DNA from: Rhizopus arrhizus
Lineage: Eukaryota > Mucoromycota > Mucoromycetes > Mucorales > Rhizopodaceae
DNA: 64,000 bases
Reading direction: 5' to 3'
NCBI GenBank assembly: GCA_024220505.1
Contig: JAKZZE010000015.1
Location: 248,001-312,000, forward strand
Shown here: positions 46,900 to 59,709 of the stretch, one piece after another
Layout: each line of letters starts with the position of its first letter
How positions within the stretch are numbered: position 1 is the first letter of the stretch
The notes under the pieces: model-generated
The model's input: the letters and a program-made list of their open reading frames with translations, nothing else
Told to the model about the DNA's origin: nothing
Database searches by the model: none
Program-made: the position numbers and the translations under genes

Positions 46900-47690
46900 G
46901 CAGTTTCAGCATGAGTAATAACAATTGTTGTTTGTAAAAAACCACTTGCCAATTTTGATAAACGATTTGCTTTGTATAGTACAAGTGACTATCAAGTCAG
47001 GACATATGTTGACATTGAGAAGAGCAAAGAAATGAGTAAGAAAAGCGATCGTTATTTGCTTTTAAAGACCATTGAAAGAGAGCAATGGAACTAAATAGGA
47101 ACAAGATTACGCTGCTTGGTTAGATGTAGTAGTATCATCAGTGACTTATATATGCACGTCTCTACTTAGCATTGATAACTTAAAAAGCTGGAAAAAAAGA
47201 AGATTTCAGAGTCAACGTACTGTAGTATTTTTTAAGACATTGTGGAGGTGGTGCTTTGTAATACAAATATAGAGATTGATGATGGAGAAACAGTCTCTGA
47301 TGCGAGCAGAAGAATGACTATTATAAACAATTACGACAAAACGGAGTTTGAGCGAAGAATCGACGTGTTGATACATCAAACGCAATACGAACATGAAATT
47401 GAGTTTTGCGGGATAGAGTTCAAAACCCAGGCAGCTAGTGATACCTTGTTGCGGCATCAGCAGTCAAAAAATATTAGAATTAATGCTACAATGTTGAACG
47501 ACGTCATAGGGATTACCAAAGACAAGTGTGTAAGCAATGCTTACATGGATTGGCAGGAAACCAGTGGATATATGGTGCAGCTGTATAAGCAAAAAAATTA
47601 CTTTGTCACTCACCATATATTTTCCATGCACATCCCAAGTTCTTTGTTGGAGCTTGATTATTTTAGAACAACTCTGAAGTATTTGTATAA
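46900..47690 (+). pseudogene. Orphan Mucorales family, PD-(D/E)XK-like copy C (fragment)
   Basis: Function unknown. The open part is 47242-47690. It has RRIDVLI (Asp codon 47362-47364) and, 17 residues on, CGIEFK (Glu 47416, Lys 47422), then LRHQQSKNIRINATMLNDV, AYMDWQETSGYMVQLYKQKN and IPSSLLELDYFRTTLKYLYK. The QSKNIRxNA and YLYKW blocks are what I associate with this family. Upstream sequence to 46900 has matching short stretches but many stops. Near 47690 the frame runs into an oppositely oriented transposase fragment. Confidence 0.5.
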
Positions 47691-47919
47691 ATGGCGCTGT
47701 CAGCTTCTCAAGTCGAGCCAAAGTCGAAGGACGACCACCGTTTTTTCCATTACTTGGCTCTAGAGTGTCTGATGGGTTTTTCTGGTCCTTTTTAACCCAG
47801 TTGTAAGCTGTACGCCCATTGACCCCTAACTGTTTTGCTGCTTGTTCTGGAGTCATGGCTTTTTTGTAAACTAAGAAAGATAGCTATTCTTTAACGGCAT
47901 CACCAAACCTCATTTTCAT
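47690..47919 (-). mobile_element. Transposase N-terminal HTH fragment
   Basis: Minus frame from an ATG at about 47919 (MKMRFGDAVKE), then TAG where Gln is likely, then LSFLVYKKAMTPEQAAKQLG and VNGRTAYNWVKKDQ, GRPSTLARLEKLTA. It is a helix-turn-helix region of an IS630/Tc1-mariner-like or similar transposase. The catalytic part is missing. It lies against and in opposite orientation to orphan-family copy C, suggesting nested insertion. Confidence 0.6.
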
Positions 47920-48502
47920 TTTTGTTTATTAGGCTTCTCATGTAAGCTTCATTTTTCATTATGAGGTTTTCCTTTTATTTGTTTAGGTGGTTTACAGTCC
48001 AAATGCACATTATAATTGGTAATGTAACCGAAGGGATGTGTTTCAGTATCAATATTCATCTCGAAATGCTCATTTCCACTTTCATCCACAGCTTCACCTT
48101 TCCCATTTTTATTGATAAAATGTACCCTCACTTTCGCTTTAAGTGTATACGTTTAGTAAAAGTGAGAAATCTATTTGCAAAGAGTGTGCCATCTAATTTA
48201 AGCACTTGTGAAAATAAAATTCGGGGATTGTGAAACCTAAAACAACTCTGTGTAATTTAACTTCCTAAAATGTGCCAACAATTTCTGAAAAAAGTGTACT
48301 CAGCACCAAAAAAAGAAAATTGAGGCATTTTTTTTATTCTTAAAAAATTACAAGCACTTTTTTTATATGTGTTTTGTATTTTATTACCTTTTACCTTTAG
48401 TGAAATAAGGAGGAAACATATTCACACACACGAATCAATTTTTTGTATATACGCATCAAATCAAATACAGATAGCTGTAGATAAATATATTTTTATATAC
48501 AA
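47920..48502. other. Upstream region of the PAK gene
   Basis: AT-rich. A minus frame at 47949-48131 and an overlapping plus frame at 47961-48233 show no family feature. The last 100 bp before the ATG at 48503 have TATATA-like stretches (about 48487-48499). Confidence 0.45.
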
Positions 48503-50467
48503 ATGGGCAATACAGTAGCCACACCTAGTGATTACAGTGATCGAAGACCTTCACACATTTCGGCCACTCGAAGCCTACGAAAAATAGCTTCTTCTTCAAC
48601 TTTATCGAGCTTAAGGCTTTATCGACGTTCAAATCGTTCTGAAACATCTTTATCTTCAAAATTCTCAAATCTAAGTAGATTTGGTGATAAAATATTAGAT
48701 ATCAGTAAACCAACACAAGTAGAACATGGCATTCATGTTGAATACAACAATGGGAAATACATGGTAAAAAAAAAAAAAGCAACTATAGAAAAATACAGAG
48801 TAAAAATTAAAACGAGAAATAGGGTTTGCCTGATGTATGGCAAGAATCCAATCTGCCTAGCGATGATGTTTTAGATACCAATTATGTTGCACCCCATCTC
48901 GTTCCTTCACCTATAAAAAGTGAATGTAGTACAGGCAGCAAAGGCAAAAAATTCTCTACGACAACTCCTGTTATTTCACTCCCTAAATCACGGCGTTCAG
49001 AACAAAATAATGAATCAACCATGCTGATTGGGAAACCGTACAATGTTCAACATCATGTGCATGTCGAAGTTGGAAAATATGGTTACAAAGGTTTGCCAGA
49101 GAAATGGCAAAGAATCTTGATTGCTTCGGGCGTGCCCGAAGAAGTGGTGAAAAATAATCCAGTAACAGTAGAACGAGTGATGAATCATGTTCGTATGCCT
49201 AATTCGCTACAATCCAATATTATCAAAGAAAACAAGCAAATTTTAGAAGAAGAAACGTTACCCAAGGGTTATGCACCTCCCTCAAGGGCAAGGTCTTCTA
49301 AATTATTACACCTAGCGATTCTTAAATCATCCTCAACAGCAGATATACCCTCCGTGCCTGACAAACCAAATGAGCAATTAGACTCTGATACACTAGGTAA
49401 ACTTATTTAGGCGTAAATAAAGCTGTGTCAACTAATAAAGCTATAGATAATATCGTTGATTCAGTCACGGACCCTACTGCGCTTTATACTGATTTGACAT
49501 TGATTGCTGAAGGAGAATCAGGACCCATGTATGCAGCCAAACATGTGAACAGTCAACGTATTGTGGCCATTAAAAAAATCCCGTATGAAGCCAAAGAAAA
49601 AATGAGCAAAATAACAAATGAATTGACAGCAATGAAGATGAGCCGACATCCAAACATTGTAGAATTTATCACCTGTTATTCTACTCAGGAAGACCTTTGG
49701 GTAAGTCTAGGTACTGATTCTGTAGGCAAATCTTTGAATGATTATATATTTAGGTTGTAATGGAATGTATGTGTGTTTCATTAGCAGATATTATTTCCGT
49801 CGATGATGACAGAATACAACTTAAAGAAGCACACATGAAGCGAGTGATTCGAGACATTTTGAGAGCTTTGACACGTTTACATCGTCTAAGTCGTATTCAC
49901 CGAGATATCCGGAGCGACAACATCTTGCTCAATCTACGTGGTGAGGTAAAGTTGGCTGATTTTGGACACTGTGCACAGTTGACATCTGCTCGACCACACA
50001 GGAATTCGATTGTTGGGACACCTTATTGGATGGCGCCTGAAGTGATTAAAGGACAAGATTATGACTCAAAGGTGGATATCTGGAGCTTGGGTGTTGTGTT
50101 GCTGGAAATGGCAGAAGGGGACCCACCTTATGTAGAACATCCTCCACTTAAAGTAAAAAAAAAAAAAAAAAAGGTGCACATACAGGATTTATTGAAATTG
50201 TTATGATAGGCACTATTCTTGATTGCTTCAAATGGATTACCGGCATTAAAAGAGCCTGAACTTTGGTCAGATGAATTTAAAGACTTTTTAAAGCTTTGTA
50301 TAACTGAAGATCCCTTAAAGAGGCCTGATGCAGATACATTATTGCAACATCCATTCCTTACCCAAGTAGCAACTACAAAAGAAATGATCGAATTGATCGA
50401 AGAAACAAGAAATGCTGAAATGATGTTACAAGAAGATGAAATTAAAAATTTGCAAGTGGAAGAGTGA
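48503..50467 (+). CDS. PAK/Ste20-family kinase with two CRIB motifs
   Basis: Cdc42/Rac effector kinase for polarity and morphogenesis. Exons 48503-48763, 48823-49396, 49441-49700, 49754-50152 and 50210-50467 give 583 aa. The first CRIB is ISKPTQVEHGIHVEYNNGKY plus MGLPDVWQ across intron 1. The second is IGKPYNVQHHVHVEVGKYGY plus KGLPEKWQ, followed by the inhibitory-type helix region VKNNPVTVERVMNHV. The kinase domain: AEGESGPMYAAKH (first loop Gly is Ala), IVAIKKIPYE, IHRDIRSDNILL (HRDxK Lys replaced by Arg), LADFGHCAQL and GTPYWMAPEVIKG. No PH domain. MGNTVATPS at the start could be an N-myristoylation signal (position 6 is Ala, so uncertain). It may be constitutively functional, but the two substitutions deserve testing. 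Confidence 0.92.
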
Positions 50468-53400
50468 GAAAAAAAAAAGGAATATAAAGAACGATCTATT
50501 CTTTGAGACTGTAAATAGTAAAATAAAAATAATATTTTTTTTTAATTTGTACACAAAATATTTTTACAAAAAAGCCGCCTTTACGATCTATCATGAATAC
50601 AACTTGTTTGTAGGAAACTTACCTTCAAACTCACGCTGCACAAAAAAACTTTTATTCTTACTAGGAAATGTACAAATCTTGAGCCAAATGAAGCATATGC
50701 TATAGACAAACTATTTTTTTTTTGTCTTTTTTAATTATGAAAGCAAAAAAATAAATTACCCGCAGCAGAAATAATTTGTCTGTAGTGTTGAGCTATGATT
50801 ATTACAATATAAAAAGATATCGAGCACTCTTGGCTGCACCACGATAAAGCTGGGAAATTGTAATAGATGAATAGAAGCAAGTAACACTTAGAATATACTC
50901 AGATATATACACAAAAAGATCTGTTAACTTAATGTTTTTTCCTCATTACAAATATATGGTATGGCATAGTGATTTAAAGGCAAAATGTTGAAGTGTTTTT
51001 ATTATGTTATCATCTTCCTGCAAATAAGCATTTTTATCTTTACTGTTTGTAATGTTTGCATCTTGTAGTTGTTGTTTTTTTTTTATCAAAAATTATTATT
51101 TAACAAGCATTCTTTAAAAACGTTGCTTATGAAAAGGTTGCATGTGAGTAAATGCTGCTTATTCTAAATATAGTACCGTATTATTAAAATCAATGACTAA
51201 TACTGAAAGTATTCTTTTTAAATTGCATAAATATTAATGTCTACTACAAAAATGCGCTGTTATAGTACATTTTATAGACGGATTCATGCAGAAATGTCTT
51301 TGAGTTTGCTGGAATAAATCTTTCATTTTAATTGTAAATGAGCCAAAATCATAATTTTTACTAAAGGCTTTTCATTCATTAAAACAAAAGGTTCATTACG
51401 ATTTAATTCATCAGTTCAAAGTTAAACTAATGCTGTTTGGATCTTTGAAGGATAAATTGGTATTCAACTGTTAATGCTGTATCTATATACTCTGGCGAGT
51501 TTCTTGAAAATATGTACTTAATTCGTACGTCTTTCATACAACTGACTATAGTTTATAGATACTTTTACTGCTACATATTAAAATAGATAATTTTTAGAAT
51601 TTGATAAAAAAAGTAGTGATGGTTAATGAACTATAGTAGAATGAATTTTAAAACGGATTATAAAATCGTTAGTAATGTTTTGTCGGATCATAAAAAAATT
51701 ATAGACGATATTAAACTAGAAACCCACTGGTGGAGATGCAACGTAAAGTGTCCCAGAGTAGAAACATTTCTCTTTTCTCTATCACTTAATAGCAGTGGTA
51801 TCCTTCATTATAGGTTGAAAAAAGAAAACAACATGCAAAAAATGACTGAACCATTCAACTTAGATGATCTGTTATCTTCAGTCCTGACACAAGTTCAGTT
51901 TAATAAAATGGAATTTGAAGTGTTCATCTAAAAATAAAAACCCATTTCTCAGCCTAAGAATGTATTTGGACAAAATGTATTCTCCTTATATGAGATTTAT
52001 GCATGATCATTTCGGGATCAAAAGTCGATTTTCCATGCGTCTTGTGATATACCAAGGTGAAGCACCAATTCATAAAATAAATAGATTAATAGTGTATAAC
52101 TGCTTAACATGAAAAATATATAAAGCAAATTGACAAGATAATGATATTATGAGAACTAATACGACAGCCGTATCAGACAGAATAAATAATAAACCAAGTT
52201 AATATGAGAAATGGCAAATGCGTATGCAAATAAGAAAAGAAAGTCAATAATACAATGAGATAATGTTTAAATATTTAAAGAGAAATTAAATAGTACTTAT
52301 TGTCTAAACCATAACCATAGAATGGATTCATATGTCAAGATGATAACATCAAAGCTTTTATTTATCGCTTTCAATTTTGCCTTTTGCATAATTTAATGTT
52401 ATAACTTTATATTTCATAAAAAGAGAAAGTTACTGCAGGATAAAAGAAAATAGATGAAATGTTATACATCAGAACGGGGTGACAAAATTAATAGTATGGA
52501 TTTTGTATTCATTTTTATCCTTTTTAACTACTCAACCGAAATCATTGGTATAGCCAGTAAAAGAACTAACACCTCTGCAAACAATTAAAATAATATATTT
52601 GATTTGTTAATGGTTATAAAAAAGATGGTAGCAGTCGTATTTTATGGATATAGTAAACCACTGCTTAAACTTTTTTGTCTGAAACTATACTAGTCAAAAC
52701 TTGTTACATGTTATATTACACGAGAATATAGATGTAGCCTGTTTTAATTTATTTTTGGAAAGTTTATAATTAAGGTGTCTCTTAATAATTACTGTCGTGG
52801 TCATAGGGAATTTCTGGAGGGGTTAAATACACGGTGTTCAAAAAGAGAGAACAATAGGTCTTTAAAATATGTAACGTTTATGCAGATAGATGTACAAAAA
52901 TCCTTTTCAAAGTTTACAAAATTTCCTTTTAGGAAGTTATGTTTTTCTTTCTTTAATTAATGCCTTACATAACAGTCCATCATCTTCGCCATCAAATTAA
53001 AAGTAGAGACAAGCGATTGAGGCTAAAAAATAGACAATTGATCTTATCGATGGTCTGTCTAAAAAAGTGTTATTTCTTATCCACTATTTATTCATAAGTA
53101 GCCTGTTTTTGTATCTTACTTTTCAAGCAAGAAAGAAAAAAGCCAACAATTAATAAAAAAAAGAATAAAAAATGAGAATGACTCGTACTTTGTTGAAAAT
53201 TTATTGGCTTTACAAAAGAAAAAATAAATAATTGAATGCACGCTCTCAATTCTTCAAATTTACCTTTAAACATGAAACCATAGTTTAATATCCCTAAATA
53301 AAACGACCACAACAGGCAAAGGTAAATGGGAGCTATTTTTTATTCTTTTGAGCCTTTTTCATTTTTTTATTTAAATTAATTTTCAATATTTAACTTATTC

Positions 53401-56400
53401 TTCATAGCTTTCTTCCAGAATGAGAACCATATGGAATGAATTATCTAGAGCAACGATTTCCTTAAGTTCTCTATACCGTTACTAAGCACAATACATTAAA
53501 TTTTTAAAAAAGATTCATAAGGTATGAAACTAACATGAAAAAAATGCAAAAAGGTGAGCCATGTAAATACAGGCCGATTTTGCACTATAATAAGCTTCAT
53601 CATGCTCTGAGCAGCATTTGCTTTCGAGACACTTTGTGCTGAAGGCATTAAATAAAAAATAATTCTATAGTACTTGATTATCTAATTAAAACTGATCCTC
53701 GCAAAAATCAAAAGTATAAACGTACATAAAAAAAAGAAATTTCTACTGTACCAGCAAAAATTGCATCCACGTCCGACATCTTAATGACACCTAAAACAAA
53801 CCATTTATAAGCTTCCATCAGAGAACCTATCTCTTCAATGTGACATGTTATTGTATTTTTATTTCTTTTCAGAGTTGTTTGTTCCGTCATAGATCACAAT
53901 ATTACTAGCAAGGCTCACGATTCTCCTGGTGTGGCCGATTCTCGTTATCCTCTCAACAACAAATCATTTGAATTCAAAAAAATGGACGGAAACAGTTAAA
54001 AATCAAAAACGAAGTGCTTCATTCAATGGCAATCAGGATAGTAATAATGATACTATTCTAGGGATTCAAGCAATTTTTCTCCAAGCTAGGTATATACTCC
54101 CATTTTTATAGTAGTTTCAGAATTTGAAAGTTTAAACTTTATAAAAGCCTTAAACCTGTCTTCAGCGGATGACTCTTTAAAATCATAGACCTCATAGAAA
54201 GGAGGATTGGTAGATGCCATCAGTATATTAAGCTTAGCTGTGATAATGAAGAAGATAAGATGGAAACAGAATAGAAATTGCTAATACTCATCATGAAAAG
54301 AACGACAAGTTAAAACCGTTAATGCTACAATTATTGGAGAAGTATGGAGTATATTGGAAATAAGGTTCTATCATACAGTGGATGGTGGATGATTTGATGG
54401 CAGAGAATATATTGTTCTTATCAGTTGTAAATTAAATGAGTACGAACCTCTTACCCCTCAAAATCTAATTTAGCGGCAAGGCCATTGCTTGCACATTATT
54501 TGGAGTAATATGAAATACGTTTTCAATTATTACCATATTAATGGTCATAGAAAAATGAACTACTGAGTTTACTTAGTAGAAGAAAAGCCTGTTTCGTCTG
54601 TGAAAGCTTTAACAAGTGGAAGACCAATATCTTGATATCCATTGGAATCGTAAGAGGAAACAAGCTGCATCTCATCGCTCTAAGGTGATAAGGATTAATA
54701 TAGAATGCATGAGTACTGAACAAGAAACAATCATATTGAATAGCCCTTAGAAAATGGATATGTACATGTTTAAAAATATTAACAAAGGTAATAAATATGT
54801 AGCAGAAGACAAAGATGAATTTCTGAAGGCCATTTGTGCTTCATATCAGCAGATGCAGGAGATATCAACAATAATAATCTACTTACCCAAAAAAATGAAA
54901 ATTTAAGTCAAAAGAAATTCAGTGGAAGAAAACCGACAAACAGATATTACCTTCACTTGTTATATTTAATAGCCACTCTATGAATATGCACTGATTATAA
55001 TTTCTTTACTAGAATCATAAATAGCAGTATCATAGGTATCCCACTAAAACTAATTAATCGTTTCCAAATAGATTTCATGCACAATGGGTTCATAGGAGAT
55101 CATAATTTTGCCTATCGATTGGTCATAGGACATGCCTCTAAGACAGAATTAATATCAAAAAGGTTTGTAAGCAGCATTACAGCAAACAAAAGCCTGTTAA
55201 CGCGTTCATCCTGAACGCTTGTGCAAATTACTAAAAACGTTTGTTTTTCCTAGTAATTTCATTAAATGTATCCATAAAACTAATTTTTGACAACTCAATT
55301 TCAGTCAATGTGGATGGATCTTTGTGTGACAGAACATAACAACTGCACAAAATACGTCAAGTCGACTACATTTCATCTACACCTTTCAATCATGTGGTAA
55401 AACCGTTTTTATTGTCTACTCCTAACAACGAAGTTATTGGAGGTTACTATCTTAAAGCTAGAAAGCCCCAACGCTGACTTACAGTTAAAAGTATCATGAC
55501 CAGTCAGATTACAAGTATATGCAGACGCTATACTAATCTTGATCAATTCTAAAGAAGGATTTATAGAGATACAAAGGCATTTAAAAGTAGACAATGGTGC
55601 ATTTAATTCTAAAGCAAGTTATTCAAAGTCGGTAGCATTTTCTTTAGATGGCTGATCCATATTCGATAATTGAAAACTCAAAAAAGTAGTAGCTACTAAT
55701 GGTCTCAAGCGGTTTAACTCTCAACTATTAAGTTACACCAAGCAATTTGGATACCAAATATGACCAAACAACGATCAAAAAGCTATGTTTTATAAAGGAG
55801 CTCTCAACAAGGTTGAGGGTTCAGTTACATTGATTTATATCATCAACTTTTTGTTTATGGTAAGGTTTACATTTCCAGCATACTCATATTTTCCAGATTA
55901 TGGCACTTTTTGTTTATTATAAATCTTCCAAAATAATTTTATAGAAAGCTGCCTTCTATTATGCATCAATTTTGACTCATAATTTGCTTCTCAGGGTTGT
56001 CAGAATAATTTTATAACAAACAAAAAGCAAGGATGGTATTTCATTAATGAACGTAAAAACTTTTCCAGTTAACATATCAAGCCACCATTACTCAATTATC
56101 ATTAACAGTTACCAGACTCCCTACTCAAGATGCTGGTATTCACTTTGTAGATTTCATTTAATGCTCCTTCATATATTATCCCTATGATATTCAATCATTC
56201 TAGATTCTGTGGTAACATGAATGGTCATCATCCAGTAATACCTATGTTTAATACACTAGACTTCTATCCTTGTTCATTTGCCGACAGCGATATAACAATA
56301 TTACTACAGACTAGTTTAATTATCCCATTCAAAGATATATGCGAAGAAGGTCCCCAAGAAAGATTTAAGTTTAGCAAGCTCCTTCAAGCGCAACAAGCAT

Positions 56401-57880
56401 ATTACTTTTATGAACAAGAGTTTTCAAATGATGACAAATATCCTGCAAAAAAATTAAAATGTTGTACTCAATGGAAATAATATACTCAAGCCTTTTTTTG
56501 CATCTCTATTGTGATCTGAACCTAAGGAGCTTGATTCCGATTATGAGAACCATCCAGCTGAATCAAGCATCAGCTTTGATCCATTCATTGAACAAATAAA
56601 TTACGATTATATCGATACAACCGCATAAAGGATTGGCGGTTAAGTAATTCTCAACTTTAACACAAATTCACAAATTACAGATATAAATAAAAATAACCGG
56701 AAAGCCTTTATCAGTAGTTCTATGCAACATGTTCTCCAGAAAAGCATGGTATGAACTTTTGCATAAAAAAATTATCCAATCGATATGACTTGTATAGATA
56801 ATCCCAGTATTGTAAAAGGCGAATACAAGCAACTATGCAAATTGCCAGAAATAGAACAATATATGCAATTTACTTATATTCAAAAATAAAGCTTTGGGAA
56901 AGTGACTTTCAAAAAATACTTGTCCAACCCAAAAGTCCTAACTTCAGCTCAATATTTCAAGATCTATCCACACTTAGACTTTCCAAGCATTATATCTTAC
57001 ATTTACACTGCAAATTTAAAATATATGATCTTTTTTTTTTTCACAATCATCTGATTTGTAAGGAAGCTCATTAGCAACATTTCGTTAGAAAGATTCCTAT
57101 GCTGGACAAGATTGTCATCAATCAAACCAAGAAAAATCTATCGAAACTATATGCTTACAATTTTTATGCTAATATCTTGTATTTTCGTGACAAGACACTA
57201 TTTAATATACTTGTATTACCTTTATATCTTATACTTTTGATGGTTTAAATACATATTAAAATTTTCATCTACAATTTATTCGTACACAATGATGAGTTTG
57301 TATTTATCCTCTTAAATTATTCAATGTTTCACCGGCTTTTATTTTGCTTTGTAAAGGAACCATATAATGTTATGGCATAAAAAATAGCTTGTATACTATC
57401 ATGAAAGCCTTGTTAAGACTTATTTCAATTACTATTTATTTTTGTGCTCAAGGAATGAATACTTAAAAAAGAAGATTCAGCTTCATAAAATGTGTAAAAA
57501 GCCAAAAACAAGGTATTCTTATTACAATACCAGCTTAAATAAATAAATAAAAAAGATTTGCTGTTGCTAAAGAATTACCTTTTAAAGAAAATTCCTGTCT
57601 TGATCATTACTGAAATCAAAATTAGCCCATCTTTGTCTTAATATCTAAATGGCATTGGTACTTACATTTATGCAAGTTAGCTATACCAAAGTTTGCGTGG
57701 TTATGACTAAGTTTATTTCTAATTGAAAGTCTCATTGGATATGTTTGTTAAGTAAGTAAGTGATTTTCTATGTGTGGTATGCATACATTTCTTTCAATTT
57801 GATTTGTTCTCCTAAAGTCTAAAGATTTTGCACTCATAGATGTAAGAATGAAACCAAAGAATGTGTATTTTGTGTATGCA
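50468..57880. other. 7.4-kb gene-poor region
   Basis: AT-rich throughout, with short frames only (for example plus 51626-51931, plus 56184-56480, plus 56835-57074, minus 53088-53312). I recognise no family in them. Weak element-like traces occur (a DSPGVADSRYPL stretch near 53905-53940; FQIDFMHNGF near 55060), too short to assign. Probably old repeat sequence. Confidence 0.5.
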
Positions 57881-57890
57881 TATATAAATA
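57881..57890 (+). promoter_or_regulatory. TATA box of the small secreted protein gene
   Basis: TATATAAATA located 41-50 bp before the ATG at 57931, a plausible core promoter for a strongly transcribed small gene. Confidence 0.55.
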
Positions 57891-57930
57891 GATATGATAT
57901 GCAAAGCAAACAAAGCTAATATATTACGAT

Positions 57931-58269
57931 ATGAATCTTACTCAATTACTCATTGCTCTTATCACCTTTGGTGCCATAGTTTATGCTGCTCCTAGCTCCA
58001 AAGAAAAACGGCCTACAGGAAAGTTCAACCTTGGACTCGAAGGTAACCTTGACCTCGAAGGTGACCTTGGCCTCTTTGGAGATCGTTTAATTAGTTCACC
58101 TTTCTCTGAATATGAAGTTGCAATTGTTCCTGCTCCTGCTGCTCCTGCTGCTGCTGCTGCTCCTGCTGCCCCTGCCCCTGCCCCTGCCCCTGTCGCTCTA
58201 GCTGCCAATGACTTACGTAACCCAAGTGGCGACTCAGTTATTGTTGTTGTGGATGCTAAAAATCATTAG
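57931..58269 (+). CDS. Small secreted Ala/Pro-rich protein
   Basis: No known function. Single exon, 112 aa, ATG at 57931 with a good upstream TATA box. A clear signal peptide (MNLTQLLIALITFGAIVYA, cleavage near APS) is followed by a possible KEKR dibasic processing site, a Leu/Gly/Asp-rich repeat (LGLEGNLDLEGDLGLFGD), and an Ala-Pro low-complexity run (about residues 67-90) from a GCT/CCT microsatellite. No cysteines, so it is not a classical disulfide effector. It may be a wall or surface protein. The opposite-strand Ala-rich frame is a shadow. Confidence 0.75.
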   Translation: MNLTQLLIALITFGAIVYAAPSSKEKRPTGKFNLGLEGNLDLEGDLGLFGDRLISSPFSEYEVAIVPAPAAPAAAAAPAAPAPAPAPVALAANDLRNPSGDSVIVVVDAKNH

Positions 58270-58563
58270 TTTAAAAGCTGTTTTTCTTATAAATTTAATG
58301 CAAAAAATAAAAAAGTCAATATGTTTTATTTGTCTTTTTACTATACTATATATTGATTAAGGTTTATAATTGTAGAAGCTCTAATAATCATCAAAATCTG
58401 TTTCTGTTCTTTTAATGCTAACGAGCTTCAGCTGAATTTATTGTTTTGTTATTTTTTATTTTTATTTTATTTTTATTTTTTTTTATTTTTTTGCAGAGTA
58501 ATTACGAGACAACATTTCATATTGAGTCCATGAATTATTATTTCAACTAAAAAAGCAACAACA

Positions 58564-59653
58564 ATGGAAGTAACAAATCAAATACAGCCTCATGAAGGAG
58601 ATATAATAATCCCACCAGAAGTTAAACCGTACAGCAAAAGGAATTTGCAATCAAAAGAAAAGGTAGAGCAAAAGAATAACGCGCCAAAAAAAAATTGTTA
58701 ACCATACAGTTGCCATGGAAAGAACAATGTTGATCCTTTATGTTTATGCATCAAACGTTTTGATGAGTTCTTCTTAGCAAAACGGGGTACCGTTACATTT
58801 TGGGATGATGCGACCAAAATTATGGAAGCAATAGAAAGTAACAACGATCAAATAGATGAATTAGAAATAATTCGCTTAATTGAACAAAATAAAAAGACAT
58901 CAAAAAATACCGTGTACAAAGAAAAGAAAGAGATATCAAAAACTCCTGTTGAACGACTCTTGTACGAAGATGTTTTTACAGAAGAGATGGTGAAGAATTG
59001 GCAGCATAGTCGCATCAAAGCTTGGAAGGAACGACATAGAAATCTTGAACAGTTCTATTTCAGACTATTAATTCCTGGAAATCTTCAACGTGTAGGTTTG
59101 TGGACAGATGAGGAACATAGCCTATTTATGAAAAGATATGACGAATGGATAGCAGGAGGGCTAAATATAGGCACATTATGGGGATTGTTCAGTAAGACCA
59201 TTCCACATAGGGTAGAAAAAAGAAAGAGAGGAAGAGAGAGAGAGGAAGAAAGGATGTGCTAGTTACGACGAAGTTATGAACCTAATTATTTTTTTGTAGG
59301 TAGGATATCAATGTATGACTCATTACCGTAGCTTGCTTTTTGAAGGAAAATTAAAAGATGATAACTTTGAAGTAATTAAAGGAAAGCTGATATGTAAAGT
59401 AAAAGGGCGGCAGTGTAAAAAAAGACCGCTAAGTGATTATGGTAATGAAATGGATTCAGAAGAAGCAAAGAAACTTTCACAAAAAATAGATGAATGGGTT
59501 GAACAGCATCACCCAAACTTTGTTCATTCGAGAAGCAAAGCAAAAACCAAACGAACACCTTCTAAACGACCTTCTAAACGCATAACTTCACGTTCACAAA
59601 AGAGTATACCACATAAGCGAAATGCAGACAACGATGGCGAATTTGAATTATAA
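58564..59653 (+). CDS. Myb/SANT-like nuclear protein
   Basis: Probable DNA-binding or chromatin protein of a fungal, possibly Mucorales-limited, family. Exons 58564-58662, 58723-59211 and 59300-59653 give 313 aa. The Myb/SANT region is LWTDEEHSLFMKRYDEW followed by GTLWGLFSKTIPHR and, across the last intron, VGYQCMTHYRSL (W, F, W/Y spacing typical of the fold). The C-terminus is basic with KRTPSKRPSKR, likely nuclear. The 5' exon is uncertain: an alternative donor at CC|GTACAG with acceptor CAG at 58709 also keeps frame. Convergent with the Arb1-like gene, with stops 57 bp apart. Confidence 0.7.
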
Positions 59654-59709
59654 ATTACTAATTAAACTATGTATGACAGCGAGTGTATTATCATTCATTA
59701 TGTCTTTTA

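Noticed and set aside
50900..57100. Several 60-100 aa frames in the gene-poor region
   Set aside because: Consistent with chance frames in AT-rich decayed repeats. No splice-linked partners or motifs recognised.
57981..58208. Ala/Gly-rich minus-strand frame opposite the small secreted protein
   Set aside because: Mirror of the GCT/CCT repeat. The plus strand has signal peptide and TATA box.
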